This document shows positions 21,439-32,300 of a DNA stretch of 64,000 bases, piece by piece; position 1 is the stretch's first letter, and each line of letters opens with the position of its first letter. The notes under the pieces were generated by a model that was given only the letters and a program-made list of their open reading frames with translations, did no database searches and was not told where the DNA came from. Made by a program: the position numbers and the translations under genes. The stretch comes from JAGOMW01 sp964644075 (lineage in GTDB: Bacteria; Patescibacteriota; Gracilibacteria; BD1-5; UBA2023): the NCBI GenBank assembly GCA_964644075.1, contig CAZXUQ010000002.1:1-64000 (forward strand), read 5' to 3'.

Positions 21439-21597
21439 ATGCATCTCAAGCCTCCACATCTCGAAACAGAAGAAGATTTCGCACCGAGAGAAATCTCTGA
21501 TAAAAAATTCTCGAAAATCGGCCCCCAAGGCCCGAGCAAATATGGAAAATGATGATCTCGAGCATTTAAGGCTCTTGGACGAAAGAAAAAGAAATAA
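21439..21597 (+). CDS. Small basic protein, 52 aa (KYGKG type)
   Basis: ATG 21439 to TAA 21595-21597, with consecutive TGA TGA codons. MHLKPPHLETEEDFAPREIS is followed by KKFSKIGPQGPSKYGKGGSR and a poly-Lys end. It matches the 66-aa protein at 18862 in layout (acidic front, FGNQG/IGPQG, then K-F/Y-GKG, basic tail). It starts two bases after the stop of the secreted protein, so it is part of that transcript. Confidence 0.6.
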
Positions 21598-21607
21598 TAT
21601 CTCTCTC

Positions 21608-22009
21608 ATGTACTTCGTTTCTAAAAAGATCTATTCCCTGACACTTTGTCTCGTATTTTTTAGTTTGTCTATTCTCATAGTCGTATTCTCTCGTGAGCTC
21701 GGAGCACTACGAGGATTTCTATGAGATGTGGTTATAGTCATGCTCCTCTTGAGCATACTCCAGGTATGTATACCTGTAAAACCATGGATATGAGTACTAT
21801 CCGTTCTTTCCCTCGCATACAGTATAGAGATACTCCAGTATTTTCATCTCATCGAAAAACTCTCTCTCGAAAAAAATATTTTTGCTGAGCTCATACTTGG
21901 TTCTGTCTTTGACCCTCTTGATCTTATCGCGTATCTGATCGGAGGTATACTGATTTTCCTTTTGGATACTTATTTTTCTCCCGAGGAAAATCCTCGATCT
22001 AGAGTCTAA
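21608..22009 (+). CDS. DUF2809 family membrane protein
   Basis: 133 residues, ATG 21608 to TAA 22007-22009. Four hydrophobic segments (SLTLCLVFFSLSILIVVFS; VVIVMLLLSILQVCIPV; WIGVLSVLSLAYSIEILQYF; LDLIAYLIGGILIFLLDTYF). The SIEILQYFH and DLIAYLIGG motifs are those of DUF2809, a small four-helix membrane family of unknown role. Two TGA codons. It continues a run of closely packed plus-strand genes. Confidence 0.8.
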
Positions 22010-22024
22010 TCTATAGTTTCTCTC

Positions 22025-22609
22025 TTGTCACTTCCCTACTCCCTCATCCGTTCACGACGGCGTACCCTCTCCCTCTCGATCGGGAAGGATGGCTGACTCA
22101 TCGCACGAGCTCCACGGCTCATGCCAGTCTATTTTATCGAGGACTTCATCCGAGCAAAGTCATCATGGATAGAGAAACAGCAGAAAAAATATCATGAACT
22201 GCAAGCTCAGAAAAAAGAAAATAGTGATGCCTATTTCCTTTTCGGAGAAAGATACTCTCGTGGTACTCTCACCGAGAAAGAAGTCACTGCGATCGAGCGT
22301 GAAACACTCAGAGACTATGTCTCATCTCGTATCGATGCACTCACTCGTCTCGTGGAACCGAGGAAACCCGTGACCAAGATCCGAATATCGAGCGCTCGAA
22401 CTCGCTGGGGATCATGTAGTAGTGCATGAGTACTTTCCTTTTCTTATAGGCTCGTCGCTTACCCGAGAGTGACGATCGATGCAGTGATCATCCACGAGCT
22501 AGCTCATCTGAGAGTAGCAAATCATTCACAAAAATTCTGGGACATCGTCTACCGAGTCTGCCCAGAATATGAGAAAGTATGTGGGATCTTGCGAGACGGT
22601 ATGCTGTAG
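22025..22609 (+). CDS. YgjP-like (DUF45/WLM-type) metallopeptidase
   Basis: About 194 residues ending at TAG 22607-22609. The start is inferred as TTG 22025: the family begins with a segment like YSLIRSRRRTLSLSI, which lies before the first ATG (22121). Family motifs are TRWGSCSS and the zinc site VIIHELAHLRVANHSQKFW (HExxH and a third His), with TGA encoding the Gly after GSCSSA. YgjP proteins are predicted metal-dependent proteases or hydrolases; the substrate is unknown. Confidence 0.85.
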
Positions 22610-22640
22610 TCTATACTTAGTATTTACAGAGTGCCTCAAT

Positions 22641-22745
22641 TTGTCATTCCGACGAAGGAGGAATCTCTTTTTCTTCCACTTATTGAGAAGAAACTTATTT
22701 TTCTCATAAGATGAGATTGAAAGTGATCCATACGGGATGACAAAA
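22641..22745. repeat. Palindromic dispersed repeat
   Basis: Starts TTGTCATTCCGACGAAGG and ends TACGGGATGACAAAAA, with an internal CTTATTGAGAAG/CTTATTTTTCTCATAAG part. Same family as 8124-8227, where the right half (ATACGGGATGACA) is inverted. Confidence 0.6.
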
Positions 22746-22763
22746 ATAGGAATATTAACAGCC

Positions 22764-23477
22764 CTACTCCTCCGATCGTGCACTGGCGAGGATGGTCTCG
22801 ATGATTTTTTGGATTTTTGGATCTGTTGATCCATCATCCTGCACGATAAGAGTTCCTTTCTCGAGAGACTTCTCCTGACCTGTCACACTCGCACGTACGC
22901 CACTCCCTGCGAAGTAGTAGATGCGTACTGGAGCAGAACTAAAATCTGAGACTCCCGTCGCTGAGAGCCCTACAGCGAGCATATGCGTCGCTCCATCAGT
23001 CCCGCGAGTTCCCTGATAGTAGGCATACTTCGGGAGAGAGAGGGTGTAGTGGTAGTTGATATTTTTGTAGATCTGGTAGGATCCTGTATCACTATAGCTT
23101 CCTGAGCTCGTCACTGTCGAAAGTGGAGGGATAACCTCGGAGGTAAATGGAGGCATTTCCTCCACACTTCCTGTCGTTTCAGTCTGTGGCTCACTCGTAT
23201 CTCACTGACATGCTCCAAATCGGATAATATCCACTCGTGCCGCCCGTGCCATACAGACATTTGAGTAGGTTTTCCCATCCTTGGCACATACAGGCGCATA
23301 CTCCATCGTACAGACCTCTGGTCGTACCTCTCGTGTGATCGATGAGCGTACAGGATCGAGGTATCGAGAAATCTGGAAAAAATACTCGAGTAACCCTATC
23401 ACTATAACTGTCGAGAGGATACTTCCTATGATGATGGCGAGAGTATAGCGTTTTTTTGTGGATTTTTTTGTAACCAT
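22764..23477 (-). CDS. Membrane-anchored Kazal-domain protein, 237 aa
   Basis: ATG 23477 to TAG 22764-22766. Basic N-terminus (MVTKKSTKKR), one membrane helix (TLAIIIGSILSTVIVIGLLEYFF), then a Kazal-like domain at residues about 55-91: CTMEYAPVCAKDGKTYSNVC and a last Cys in RFGAC, the C...PVC-x-DG-x-TY-x-N-x-C pattern. The rest is a Ser/Thr/Pro linker and a beta-rich C-terminal domain ending LASARSEE. Kazal domains inhibit serine proteases in animals and appear rarely in bacteria. Protection from host or prey proteases at the cell surface is an inference. Confidence 0.8.
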
Positions 23478-23537
23478 AGATTTCTATAAAAAGATGAGTC
23501 TATCATCGCGAAATTTCGCGAGAAAGCAAATAATTCT

Positions 23538-24197
23538 TTACCAGTGTATCATTTTTTCACCTCGTGACTCGAGATAGGTATTTGCTCGGGAAAATGGTCG
23601 AGATCAGAAAAATCCTCTATCTGCAGAAAATGGACTCGGATGCGCTGAAGTGATGACGAGATGTCGAGACTCATCGATCAGGGCACGTTTCCCGATAGCG
23701 AAATTCCCCCAGAGGATGAATACCAATCCTTCCCTCCCCTCTGAGAGTGCATGGATCGCAGCATCGGTAAAAGCTTCCCATCATTTCCCTCCGTGGGATG
23801 CGGGTTCTCACTCACGGACGGTGAGGACAGCATTGAGGAGGAGGACTCACTCACTCGCCCAATCAGAGAGATCCGTGTCAGTACGAGTAGTTTCGATATC
23901 ACTTGCGAGTTCTTTGAATATATTTCGCAGACTTGGCTGAGGCTTAGAACCACTTGGAACAGAAAAAGAAAGTCCCATCGCGACTCATAGCGTATGATAG
24001 GGATCCTGTCCGAGGATCACGACTCGAACTCGGCCAAACGGTGTCATATCAAAAGCTCGAAAAATATTCTTCGGAGCTGGAAAACATGATTTCGAGGCGT
24101 ACTCAGAGCGGACAAAATCTGTAAGTGTATGCCAGTACGGTTTCTCGAATTCTCATGCAAGGGCCTGATGCCAGGATGGATCGATACGGACAGTCAT
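23538..24197 (-). CDS. ung: Uracil-DNA glycosylase
   Basis: 219 residues, ATG 24197 to TAA 23538-23540. Family 1 UDG motifs: the water-activating loop GQDPYHT, the SLRNIFKEL block, LLLNAVLTVR, FILWGN, and the leucine-loop HPSPFSA. TGA encodes several glycines (for example after ASE before VLLLN). Ung removes uracil from DNA at the start of base-excision repair. It stands alone between the Kazal gene and a divergent lipoprotein gene. Confidence 0.95.
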
Positions 24198-24242
24198 AGT
24201 GATGAGTATAGTGAGAAATACTTGTTATGGAAAAATTTACTA

Positions 24243-24269
24243 TTGACTTTTATATATTATTTTTATAAT
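24243..24269 (+). promoter_or_regulatory. Promoter giving a near-leaderless transcript
   Basis: TTGACT 24243-24248 and TATAAT 24264-24269. The ATG at 24278 begins only eight bases after the -10 box, about where transcription should start. The spacer is 15 bp (17 if TAATAT is used). Confidence 0.6.
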
Positions 24270-24277
24270 ATATAAAT

Positions 24278-24739
24278 ATGACTATACACAGGCCAACTTT
24301 TACCCAGCCGATAGAGGATTTCGATGAGAAAAGACGACTTTTTATCCGTGGTATGATACTTGGTATAACTCCATTTTTAGGATGATGTGCTCATAGGATT
24401 TTACAAGAAGAAAAACCATCCAAAGAGCGCACCCTCGAAATGCTTCTTTCTCATGAGATAGTACTCAATGGAAAACCAGAGCCAATGCCAAGTAATATTT
24501 CTCTTGAACCTATAGAAAATAGCACCAATTATCGCCTCATCAATCCTAATCTTGCTCTAGTAACTCAAGATATCATCGAAATCAGCGAATACGGTCATGT
24601 GATTACTGAACAAGTGAAAATACGACTCAAGCCATTCGAATTTCGAGCAAAAGTCGCTGCCAGTATTTACGGACTCACTGAGGGTGATATTTATACAATC
24701 AAAAACGGTGCGAAACAAATTATCATCGAGAAAAAATAA
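24278..24739 (+). CDS. Putative Tat-type lipoprotein, 153 aa
   Basis: ATG 24278 to TAA 24737-24739; a single TGA in the signal region. The N-terminus has a twin-arginine pattern (KRRLFIRG), a short hydrophobic stretch (MILGITPFLGG) and a lipobox-like LGGC, so the Cys may be lipidated. The mature part is beta-rich (ISLEPIENSTNYRLINPNLA) and ends KQIIIEKK. No family recognised. It is the only gene of its transcript; a terminator overlaps its stop. Confidence 0.65.
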
Positions 24740-24768
24740 AATCCCCCACCTGACCGTGAGGGATTTTT
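24738..24768. terminator. Bidirectional terminator
   Basis: AAATCCCCCAC, loop CTGACC, GTGAGGGATTTTT, lying between two convergent stop codons. Nearly identical copies are at 28138-28172 and 29157-29189. Confidence 0.85.
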
Positions 24769-26587
24769 ATCTTGCTCGTTCTAGCCAATCATCGATAGGA
24801 TAATGTGCTTTGATTTTTTCTTTTTTCCTTTTCTGATAATCAGAAATACTGGCATCTTCAGCGAAGACAAAAGATGGAAATAGTGAAATAATTTTTTTTG
24901 CTATTTGTTCTTCTGTTTGCCTATTTCATTCGTGTTTCGCAAGTTCCATATCGAGCGACAAAGCTACGATATCGTGAGGGGAAAGGACAAGGAGTTTGTT
25001 AACTTTGTCATCGAGAAGTGCAAAATCTCATTCGAGAAATGCTTTTCTCATACATACCTGGAGGATATAATAAGAATTCTTCTCGCATATCTGATGAAAA
25101 GGAGAAGTAGCTATAGAAGACTCTGTGGTATCAAGTTTTTTTGCAAGTACCTTCGATATGAGATCATCACGTTTCCATGTCATCAGTCCATCCGGGAAAG
25201 TATTCGTTTCGATAATTTCGAGAAGCTCATCGGTATGTATTTGACTCTCAGTATATGATGATTGCTCTCTTGCATCCCGAGAAAGGAGGTAGAGAGAAGA
25301 AAGACTTATGAGAAGAGAAACAAAAATAAAACCATATCGAAATCAAGAAAATACTTTTTGCACATCATTCGATAATCAGAAATAGAGAAATCCTATAAGG
25401 ATACTTGCGAAAAAAAGATTCGATATATCATAAAATCCCACTGAAATCACACCAAAGTGAATAAGAAGAAAGAGTCCTATATTTCGACTCACAAGACTTT
25501 CTCCTTTCCAAAAAACAAGAAAAGGAAAGATGAGAAAAATCAAAAAAAATACGATACTGCCAAGTATGCCGAACTGGATATAGGTATCGAGAAATATACT
25601 ATGTGACCGATCAGGGATATAGCCTATCTGTTCATACGCGAGATACTTCGGCGAATACTGATGAAGAAGTGAAGACTCTATACTCTCGAATCATCGACCT
25701 AGGATATGTTCAGGAAGGCTAAAATTTCGTATCTCTGTGAGTGCATCAGAGAAAAGGAGCTTTCTCGACTCGAGCGATGCATGTCCTGACTCACTCATGA
25801 AGCTTCCTGAAAATGTAAATACGATACTCCCGAGGAGTATGCCTCATACCAAAAGATATCTTCGCCACCTTTCTGGTGTGAAAAAGAGAAAGATAAGTCC
25901 GACTCATCCGAGAAGCGCGATACGACTTCCTGTCGTCCATATTCCGAGAAAGAATAAAGACGTTAGAAGTAAAAGAAGTATATTATTCTTGAGTCAAGTT
26001 TTCTTTTTCCGTCATTCCTGCGTAGGCAGGAATCTCATGAGCAACAACCCAAGTAACAAGATAAGAAGTGCGGCAAAAGTATTGTACTGACCTATCGTCG
26101 ACATGGCTCGTCCTTCGAATATCATAGAGCCGAGAAAACTCTCACCAAATATCCCATATTTCTGCCCGAGAGCTATGAGTGAGAGTCCGACTCATACAGA
26201 AATGAAGATTTGCGAAAGAGTGCGGAAAGTGAGCATCTCACGAGCCAGAGCAAAAGAGAGAAAAACAAAGAGAAATATAAGTGTATATGTGATCCATCAC
26301 ATAGATCTCTCAAGTGATCCTACGACTGATGACCATACATCGACAGAAAAATACATATTCCATGCGAGTATTCCCATCAAGAGAAGTCAGAAACTCCCCA
26401 AGAGTACCACTTCCCTCTTCGACACCTTCCATGGCGCAATGAGGCTAGAAAAAATCAAAAGAAAAACACTACTAGCAAGCAACAAAAGTTTTGGCAATCC
26501 TGTGACAGAGTAGAGTCCATCCCACACGACAAACGGGAACAAAAGAATTGTTCCCGTTATGATAAAATTTTCGAGTTTTACGATCAT
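24767..26587 (-). CDS. O-antigen ligase / PglL-like membrane protein, 606 aa
   Basis: ATG 26587 (TTG 26599 is an alternative) to TAA 24767-24769. About ten to twelve membrane helices are followed by a soluble C-terminal part of some 150 residues. The Wzy_C-type periplasmic loop carries NFSLPEHILGRGFESIESSL and DRSHSIFLDTYIQFG, with the Arg and His residues of O-antigen ligases and bacterial O-oligosaccharyltransferases. Such enzymes move lipid-linked glycans to lipid or protein. The start overlaps the end of the surface-protein gene by ten bases, so both are on one transcript. A palindromic repeat is embedded in the gene (26011-26037). Confidence 0.8.
26011..26037. repeat. Palindromic repeat inside the O-antigen ligase-like gene
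   Basis: GTCATTCCTGCGTAGGCAGGAATCTC: stem CATTCCTGC/GGCAGGAAT. It encodes a short basic loop (RFLPTQEGRKKK) between membrane helices. Related copies lie at 29316-29339 and 37112-37136. Confidence 0.7.
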
Positions 26588-28065
26588 GTTTGTATTCAAA
26601 CGTATTCAGCTAGACATCATTCTGTTCCATCATCAGCTACAAGGTAGAGATAGTATCTATATGATCACTCCATATTCTTTGGCTGATTGAGAGGAGCAAA
26701 TGGTATATTTAAACTTGCAACGTTTGTATTTGTTGTTTTTGGAGTTTTTTGAGCAAAGTAGCTTGCTATAGTTCAAACATCACCTGAATTCGATGAACAG
26801 TAATTATTTACCCAATAACTGTACGCTTTATTGTCTCGATTAAAGCCAACTTGTCGTGTGTTAATATACTGAAATTTTCATAAAGTTATATGCATACTAG
26901 CGTCCATAAAGTCCTTAGATGGAGTAGATGTAGTAGATGGTGTGAATGAATATGAGCTATAGGATTTATAGAAATTCGAATTCACGCTCATTTTCGTAAG
27001 CATAAGATCGTAATTAACAAAAACTGTAGGAAAATCGATTCCATTTAAATAAGTACCACTAATCTTCTTTTTGCTACTCTGATTGAATCTCAGTGTAAAT
27101 GCTTCAGAATTATCTTTCGCTATATAGAGAAAGTACGTCTCATACATATAAAGTCCTGCGGCTGGTTGTGATAAGAATGCCTTTTGATTAAATTCATTAT
27201 CTGGAAGAGGTCCAAAGATCTGATAGAGAGAATCCTTCGAGAGAGTTCTCGACTGTTTAGAGGAACGAGTAGATGCATCGGCACTAGTACGTATACTCTT
27301 TACTTTATCGATATTTGTCTCTGTCTGGAACTGCGTTGTAATAGTGTAGTTATTATAGTAGTTATAGATGAGGTTTTCTGGTTTTTGGATAAATGAAGTT
27401 GCTCATGGTTGACCATTTCCAGCAGTTGGAGTATAGAGATATACATCGTATTCTTTATATAGAGAATTTTGGTTTTGAGCTAAGAGATATGTTTTCAATA
27501 CGCCATTGATCACATAAGGAGATACTCATGTAATATTATTGATGGTTGGCGTAGATGGAACAACGACTGCAGGACACTCTGCAAAACTACATGACGGTCA
27601 TGAGCGACTCACATAACTTCCATTCGAACACATTTTTAGTTCCTTCGTACAAGATGGCGTAGCGTTATAGTAGTTATTTGTTGTCGTAGTAGTTGTAGTA
27701 ACTGGAGCTTGGTTAAAAAGATTATAGAGATCATCATCGCTCATATCGTCCCTATTTTTTACTTCATCTATTTTTTGATTTATCGTATTCACGATGATCT
27801 GGATTTTTGCTTTCTTGGTTCCTCGAGAAGTAGAGAGGAGTTTTTGGTAGGAGTCACGAAGTTTCGTGAGAGAGTTCACTATCTGGTCATCAGTGAAGTT
27901 TTGGTCATCGAGATTTTTCACATATTTATCGACTATACTCCGTACAGTAGATTTATAGCTCGCAAGAGAATTTGTCGATGACTCTACTGCCGAGACCGAA
28001 AGCACTGGAGCGATACTCGTGAACGATACGAGGAACACGAGAAGTATCATAAATATTTTTTTCAT
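26578..28065 (-). CDS. Exported surface protein with Thr-rich linker, 495 aa
   Basis: ATG 28065 to TAA 26578-26580. Signal peptide MKKIFMILLVFLVSFTSI with likely cleavage after SVSA. An N-terminal helical domain (to about residue 130) is joined by VTTTTTTTNNYYN to a Cys-containing, beta-rich, Ser/Thr/Tyr-rich exported part. The C-terminus has WVNNYCSSNSGD and TEGCLAEYVG. No family recognised. The Thr run is a plausible O-glycosylation site, and the next gene encodes an O-oligosaccharyltransferase-like enzyme. Transcription starts from the poly-G promoter at 28101-28129, which suggests phase-variable expression. Confidence 0.75.
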
Positions 28066-28100
28066 ATGAGTAAGGATAGATAAAAAGTAAGAACTCCGTA

Positions 28101-28129
28101 AGTATATGTGCACCCCCCCCCCGTGTCAA
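28101..28129 (-). promoter_or_regulatory. Promoter with a ten-G run in its 17-bp spacer
   Basis: On the minus strand: TTGACA (28124-28129), a 17-bp spacer containing ten consecutive G (28113-28122), then TATACT (28101-28106). The start codon is about 36 bases downstream. Consensus -35, near-consensus -10 and ideal spacing make the promoter itself convincing. Homopolymer runs in promoter spacers change length by slippage; this is the known mechanism of promoter phase variation, for example at Neisseria porA. Confidence 0.8.
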
Positions 28130-28137
28130 AAAATAAT

Positions 28138-28172
28138 ATAAAATCCCCCAGCTGACCATGAGGGATTTTTTT
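28138..28172. terminator. Terminator-like hairpin, copy 2
   Basis: AAAATCCCCCAGCTGACCATGAGGGATTTTTTT. It is followed by TTAAAGCTTTTTTGTTTCTGT, also present after copy 3. It lies upstream of the poly-G promoter, in a gene-free stretch (28066-28417) that otherwise holds only a palindromic repeat. Confidence 0.65.
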
Positions 28173-28202
28173 AAAGCTTTTTTGTTTCTGTTATTTTTTC
28201 TC

Positions 28203-28334
28203 TGTCGTTCCGTAGTGGAACGAAGGTAGTCAGTATACCCCTTGTGGGTAAATCGCTTTTTCTTATGCTTATGAGAGGAAAATATTTTTATCTCTTAAGA
28301 TGAATTTGAAAGAGATGCCTACGGCATGACAAAA
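28203..28334. repeat. Palindromic dispersed repeat
   Basis: Begins TGTCGTTCCGTAGTGGAACGAAGG and ends GCCTACGGCATGACAAAA; internal CTTATGCTTATGAGAGG/CTCTTAAGATG part as in the copies at 8124 and 22641. Confidence 0.55.
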
Positions 28335-28417
28335 TTTAGAAAAATGGGATATACATTTGCAAATATACAAAAATTGCGTTATTATGAACAACAGTAATCT
28401 ATTACGCATATCTATTT

Positions 28418-29140
28418 ATGTATTCCCATATTCCATCGATAAAAGCCTATTTTCAGGAATTCGACCGAAGAGAAACTCCACCATCAAAATCAGATGTGCC
28501 CTCAATTACAGATAATAATAGAGAGCTATTGGTGGTCAAGTTCAAAAAAGATCCCAATAGCTTATCTCCCGCAGAAAAAGAAAAACTCGCTGACCATCTT
28601 ATAGAAGAGACTAAAGATTCGAGAAATTATTGACGTTACAAGATGTGGAATTTCATCGTTGCAGGAACAATAAATCCTGATAAATATAGGATGTTAGCAA
28701 AGGAGAAGGCACTTTCATATAGCACTAATGCTTGATGGAGTAAAGAGGTTGTTGGAAACCTCAGAAAACTAGGGTTTTCAGACAGTGAAATTAAAATCGA
28801 AGTATTGAGCATCGCAGAACAACAGATGAGAAAACCATCTAAAAACCAATCTGCAAATTGGGCACTTATTTTTCCATTTAAGGAATTGTGACTTGATTCA
28901 TTATTGGATGATATCGAAAATCTAGAACTCGAGTACAGCGAAATCCGTCATCGGAAATTTCAATTAACTCGACAATATTGAGATATACGCGATTATGCGA
29001 CGTTACCTAATGGGGTTATAGAGTTTTGGATAACAAGAGATTGAAAACGATATTTTGTTAGATTTAAAAGTAAAGAAGAGCAGCAAATACTATCCGAGGA
29101 GGAATATCAAGATAGGATGTTACCTCCGTTTTCTCGTTAA
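28418..29140 (+). CDS. Hypothetical protein, 240 aa
   Basis: ATG 28418 to TAA 29138-29140 with several TGA codons. Starts MYSHIPSIKAYFQEFDRRET; soluble, charged, no signal peptide. A helical middle (AGWSKEVVGNLRKLGFSDSE) is followed by a beta-rich end (GVIEFWITRDGKRYFVRFKS). I do not recognise a family. It is flanked by two copies of the same terminator and by palindromic repeats, as if it were an inserted cassette. Confidence 0.6.
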
Positions 29141-29156
29141 TGCTTAATAACTATCT

Positions 29157-29189
29157 AAAATCCCCCACCTGACCGTGAGGGATTTTTTT
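29157..29189. terminator. Terminator-like hairpin, copy 3
   Basis: AAAATCCCCCACCTGACCGTGAGGGATTTTTTT, the same as 24738-24768 and followed by the same tail as 28138-28172. It follows the hypothetical gene by 16 bases. Confidence 0.75.
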
Positions 29190-29206
29190 AAAGCTTTTTT
29201 TGTTTC

Positions 29207-29342
29207 TGTCATATCGATACGAAGTGAGATATCTTGCCCAAAATTATCAGAGAGCAGGATCTCTCGTCGTTTGCTACAGAAACAAGCAAACTCTGTCGAG
29301 ATGACAGGAACTCTAGATTCCTGCCTGCGCAGGAATGACGGA
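29207..29342. repeat. Palindromic dispersed repeats
   Basis: Contains TGTCATATCGATACGAAGTGAG, a matching CGAGATGACAGG, and at 29316-29339 a compact hairpin GATTCCTGCCTGCGCAGGAATGAC, the inverse of those at 26011 and 37112. It lies just downstream of rpoC. Confidence 0.6.
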
Positions 29343-29347
29343 AACAC

Positions 29348-32300
29348 TTAGACGAGACTCGTACTCGCTGTCGTGATCTCGAAGTGATCATCGAAATCCT
29401 CGTATCCATCCTGTCCATCGGACTCGTGAGCGAAGAATTCTCCGACATCACGGTTGTTTTCGAAGTATCCGAGTGTTGGGATGAGGCGACCAATGATCAC
29501 GTTTTCCTTGAGTCCTTCTAGTTCATCGATCTTGCGAGACGTAGAAGCATCGACGAGGACGCGTACTGTCTCCTGGAACGATGCAGCTGAGAGCCATGAC
29601 TCTGTGAAGAGAGAGATCTTGGTAAGACCGAGGAGCATCTGGACTCCGATAGCTTCTTTCTGACCTGCAGCGCGCAGTTCACGATTTTCCTTCGAAAATC
29701 TGATGATATCCACGATATCTCCAGGGAAGAATGTCGAGTCTCAAGCGTTGGTAATACGAACCTTTGAGAACATCTGACGTACGATGAGCTCGATATGTTT
29801 CGCGTTCACCGTCTGACCCTGAGATGAGTAGATTTCCTTGATATCACCGACGATATAGAGCTCAGTGGCGAGAGAACCTGCTGTGTCCATGAGGGACTGG
29901 AGATTGACATGACCTTCTGTGAGCTTGGCACCGATCTTGACCGTGTCACCTTCAGAAATGAGGAGATTGCGTCCTGCTGGTGCGATGTACTCGACGACTT
30001 CTGGTATAAGATCCTCGATCGTGATGACATCATCAGAGACTTTTGTCACACGACCAGCCTGGATGGCTTGGATCTTTTGTTTTCCTTCTTTTCCTTTCGC
30101 GATCACCTGTTTTGTCTCGACGGTATCACCCTTTTTGACGAGGATGTTCATCTCGACTTCTCCAGTGTAGTATTCACGAGTTTGTTTCTCACGAGCTTCG
30201 AGAGTGATTTTTACCTCGCTTCCCTCCTTTTCAATCGAGACGATCTTCGCATCAAATGGTGCGATCTCAGCGAGATATTTTGGATTGCGTGCTTCGAAGA
30301 GTTCCTCGACACGAGAGAGACCTGCGGTGATATCTCCACCTTCCTTCGCGACTCACCCTGAGTGGAAGGTACGCATCGTGAGCTGTGTTCCTGGCTCACC
30401 GATCGACTGAGCGGCGATGATACCGACTGGAGTACCGATGTTGACGACCTGTGCAGTCGCGAGATCGAGTCCATAACACTTCTGACATACTCCCTCCTCT
30501 GTCTCACAGGTGAGGACAGATCGGACAGAGACCTTCGTTGCGCTTGAGTCCATGATAGACTTGAGGACGTCTTTATTGATGAGTGTGCCTTCTTCTGCGA
30601 TTGTCTTTCCTGATTTGTCAGTGACAGCACGACTCGTATATTTTCCATAGATCTTGTTCTCGAATGTATCACCAAAGAGTGTTTTTGACTCTTCACGATC
30701 GAATTCTTCGAACTGGACAGTATGACAGTCATTTTCACGGACGAGGATGTTCTGAGCAGCATCGACGAGACGACGAGTGAGGTATCCAGACTGAGCGGTC
30801 TTGAGGGCGGTATCTGCCTTACCCTTACGTCCACCATGTGTCGCGATGAAGTATTCGAGTGTTGAGAATCCTTCTTTGAGATTTGATTTGATAGGGAGTT
30901 CGATCGTTTTACCAGTTGGTGACACGACGAGACCCTTCATACCACAGAGCTGTGTCACATTTCCCCAGTTACCACGGGCTCATGAGTCCACGAGGTTAAA
31001 AATTGGGTTTGATGGATCAAAGTTCTTTTTCATCTCCTTTTCGATGCGAGACTTGACCCCACTCCATACCTGGAGTGACTGGATGTAGCGCTCATCATCA
31101 GTGACGAGACCATGCCAGTAGGCCTTCTGGATATCTTTGATTTTTTCTTCACCTTCACGGACGAAGTCATACTTCTCCTCTGGGATATGCATATCAAATG
31201 CAGAAACCGTCAGTCCTGAAAGAGTCGCATACTTGAACCCGAGGTTCTTGATCGCGTCAGCGAGGTATGCTGTCTCCTCACCACCGAGAAGCTCAAATGA
31301 TCGAGAAAGGAGTTTTTTTGCTCCACTCTTACCGATCGTTTCATTGACGTAGCGCAGTGATGATGGGAGGATTTCATTGAAGAGGTAGCGACCGTATGTC
31401 GTGTCGAGGATAGCACCATCGATACGGATTTTGACTGGAGTATGGAGGGTGATTACCTTATTTTCATAGGCAACCATAGCATCATCTCCGCTTGCAAATA
31501 CATATTTCGACTCTCAGGTATCGATCTTCGTAAGGTAGTAACATCCGAGGATCATATCCTGTCCTGGAGCGACGATCGGCTCACCGTTTGATGGGTTGAG
31601 CATATTTTTCGATGTCACCATGAGGTTCGCTGCTTCACGCTGAGCCTCCATCGTGAGTGGGAGGTGGACCGCCATCTGGTCTCCGTCGAAGTCCGCGTTG
31701 AACGCTGTCGTACAGAGAGGATGGAGACGGATCGCCTTACCATCGATGAGAACTGGGCGAAATGCCTGGATACCGAGACGGTGAAGTGTCGGAGCACGAT
31801 TGAGAAGGACATATTTTCCATCGATCACCTCATCGAGTGTATCCCAGACTTCTTTTGTTTTTTCTTCGATCGTTTTTTCTGCGTGTTTTACATTGTAGGC
31901 GAGCTCTTTTTCGATGAGTTTTCCTATGACAAATGGTTTAAAGAGCGTGAGTGCCATAGACTTCGGAAGACCACACTCATTCATCTGGAGCTGTGGACCG
32001 ACGACGATCACACTACGTCCTGAGTAGTCGACGCGTTTACCGAGGAGATTCTGACGAAATCGCCCTTGTTTTCCCTTGAGGATATCAGCGAGAGACTTGA
32101 GTTTTTTCTTGGTTGCTGTCGTGTACCCTGGACGATTTGAGCGGACATCACCATTGAGGAGCATGTCGACTGCTTCTTGGAGCATGCGCTTTTCATTTTT
32201 GAGGATCACTTCTGGAGCACCGAGCTCAGTAAGCTTTCGGAGACGGTTATTTCGGTTGATGACGCGACGGTAGAGATCATTCAAGTCTGATGACGCGAAA

